29,464 nucleotides of DNA, taken from positions 1 through 29,464 of the IMG/VR virus record IMGVR_UViG_3300032213_001281; one strand, given 5' to 3'. Source of the DNA: a virus. Below, piece after piece: positions 28,697 through 29,464 of the stretch (the stretch's first letter is position 1; the number at the start of each line of letters is the position of its first letter). Made by a program: the position numbers and the translations under genes. The notes below the pieces were generated by a model. The model was not told the origin of the DNA. It saw only the letters and a list, made by a program, of their open reading frames with translations, and ran no database searches.

Positions 28697-29407
28697 CCCA
28701 AATTCAACTACGCCCCTGTGCCCAGAGTAGAAGTAAATGGCAAACGTTTTTATGCCACACCCGACGGCAACAAGTTACCCAGTGTGACCACAATCCTAGA
28801 CAAAACCAAGCCAGAAGAAAAGAAATTAATTCTTGAACAATGGCGCCGACGTGTTGGCCATGAAAAGGCACAGCAGATCACCACTGAGGCCGCCAATCGT
28901 GGTACACGTATGCACACGTATCTAGAACACTATGTAAAGAATGGCGAGCTTAAAGATCGCGGAACCAACCCATTTGGGTGGGCCAGCCATGCCATGGCAC
29001 AGGTGGTAGTTGATCAAGGTATTACCAACCGTGTGAATGAGTTCTGGGGCTACGAAGTCCCACTGTATTTTTCCCGGGTATATGCAGGCACAACAGATGC
29101 TGCCGGTGTACACATGAAAGAAGAAGCGATCCTGGACTACAAACAAACCAACAAGCCTAAAAAGCGTGAATGGATTGATGACTACTTTTTACAACTATGC
29201 GCCTACGCAGAAGCACACAATGAGTTGCATGGCACGCGAATTAAAAAGGGTGTTATTTTAATGTGTGTTAAACCTGCCACAGATGACATGGGCAATGTGC
29301 TTAGTGCGCCTGAATACCAGGAATTTGTGTTAGAAGGCGATGAGTTTGAAAAATATCGCGGACTTTGGTGGAAAAGGGTAGAGCAGTATTATATGCTAAA
29401 TAGTTAA
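28688..29407 (+). CDS. PD-(D/E)XK exonuclease, MGME1/RecB-like
   Basis: A 239-residue nuclease. LPSVTTILDKTKPEEKK and the helix LEQWRRRVGHEKAQQ, followed by NRGTRMHTYLEHYV, match the N-terminal part of MGME1-type nucleases. YAGTTDAAGV gives the active-site Asp, and AILDYKQTNKPK supplies the D-x-K; YFLQLCAYAEAHN is the following helix with Gln. It should cut or trim single-stranded DNA ends, in replication, recombination or host DNA breakdown. It has its own early-type promoter with an unusual TATAAT ladder; no Shine-Dalgarno is seen. It does not look like the T4 gp46/47 exonuclease. Confidence 0.82.
   Translation: MYNPKFNYAPVPRVEVNGKRFYATPDGNKLPSVTTILDKTKPEEKKLILEQWRRRVGHEKAQQITTEAANRGTRMHTYLEHYVKNGELKDRGTNPFGWASHAMAQVVVDQGITNRVNEFWGYEVPLYFSRVYAGTTDAAGVHMKEEAILDYKQTNKPKKREWIDDYFLQLCAYAEAHNELHGTRIKKGVILMCVKPATDDMGNVLSAPEYQEFVLEGDEFEKYRGLWWKRVEQYYMLNS
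29397..29402 (+). promoter_or_regulatory. T4-type late promoter motif (CTAAATA)
   Basis: TAAATA overlaps the nuclease stop region and lies about 24 bases before the TTG at 29426; AGAGGA at 29412-29417 follows it. Confidence 0.45.
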
Positions 29408-29425
29408 TCACAGAGGACAACTAAA

Positions 29426-29464
29426 TTGGCTATTGTACAAATTTCGCGAATTACCCAGCGTAAA
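29426..29464 (+). CDS. Start of a probable tail/fibre protein (cut by window end)
   Basis: Only 13 codons are visible, from TTG 29426: (M)AIVQISRITQRK. AGAGGA lies eight bases upstream and a late-type TAAATA motif further up. The N-terminal VQISRI pattern recalls phage tail and receptor-binding proteins whose first strand binds the baseplate (the VQIRRG-type opening). The TTG start is unusual but supported by the ribosome site. The rest lies beyond the window. Confidence 0.5.
   Translation, partial: MAIVQISRITQRK

Overview
The window is a gene-dense stretch of a T4-like (myovirus-type) phage genome, probably from an aquatic phage of a proteobacterium. The evidence is a T4-type replication set: a UvsW-like helicase, a gp61-like primase overlapping a gp41-like helicase, and a likely gp62-type clamp-loader subunit. 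Genes are tightly packed, often with ATGA stop/start overlaps. There are two promoter classes: sigma70-like TTGAC-N16/17-TATAAT, usually with an extended -10, and a TAAATA motif resembling T4 late promoters. Virion-type proteins are also present. The IscU and IscA proteins look proteobacterial, which is the basis for the host guess. Host and phage identity are inference from family recognition; no database search was possible.

Layout. 1-2640: surface-sugar genes (three glycosyltransferase-like proteins and a nucleotidyltransferase-cupin fusion). 2640-4740: small, strongly promoted early genes and an AAA+ ATPase, closed by terminators. 4780-6689: radical SAM enzyme plus SGNH-like hydrolase. 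6661-8121: UvsW. 8123-9498: methyltransferase plus P-loop sulfotransferase-like protein. 9536-12473: early operon with an FkbM methyltransferase, a clamp-loader-like protein, a zinc-finger protein and a miniature PolIII-alpha (DnaE)-like palm protein. 12448-14003: divergent late genes, including a virion protein. 14050-16435: primase and helicase. 16432-19206: AT-rich cassette of two unknown genes, a second radical SAM enzyme and a second P-loop protein. 19253-22849: small protein, disordered Pro/Ala/Gln-rich protein, and a two-domain nucleotidyltransferase/ligase-like protein. 22919-26408: probable structural and head-associated genes, with a coiled-coil membrane protein. 26448-28647: third radical SAM enzyme, His-rich exported protein, cold-shock protein, IscU and IscA. 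28688-29407: MGME1-like PD-(D/E)XK nuclease. 29426-end: start of a probable tail protein.

How the genes work together. The core genes handle fork movement, priming and recombination. Between them sit AT-rich cassettes of modification enzymes (radical SAM, SAM methyltransferases, sulfotransferase-like, SGNH, glycosyltransferases), most likely acting on glycans or other surface molecules. The phage IscU/IscA pair could feed Fe-S clusters to the three radical SAM proteins. Most notable: the 192-aa DnaE-like protein that keeps all catalytic Asp motifs in a much shortened frame; the IscU-IscA pair with an intact HscA-binding motif; start codons placed a few bases after promoter -10 boxes, implying leaderless mRNAs; a four-step TATAAT ladder at exact 10-bp spacing; and a shared N-terminal (L/I)-x-E signature on four proteins, resembling T4 prohead protease sites.

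No tRNA, rRNA, CRISPR array or insertion sequence was recognised, and no gene-free gap exceeds about 150 bases.
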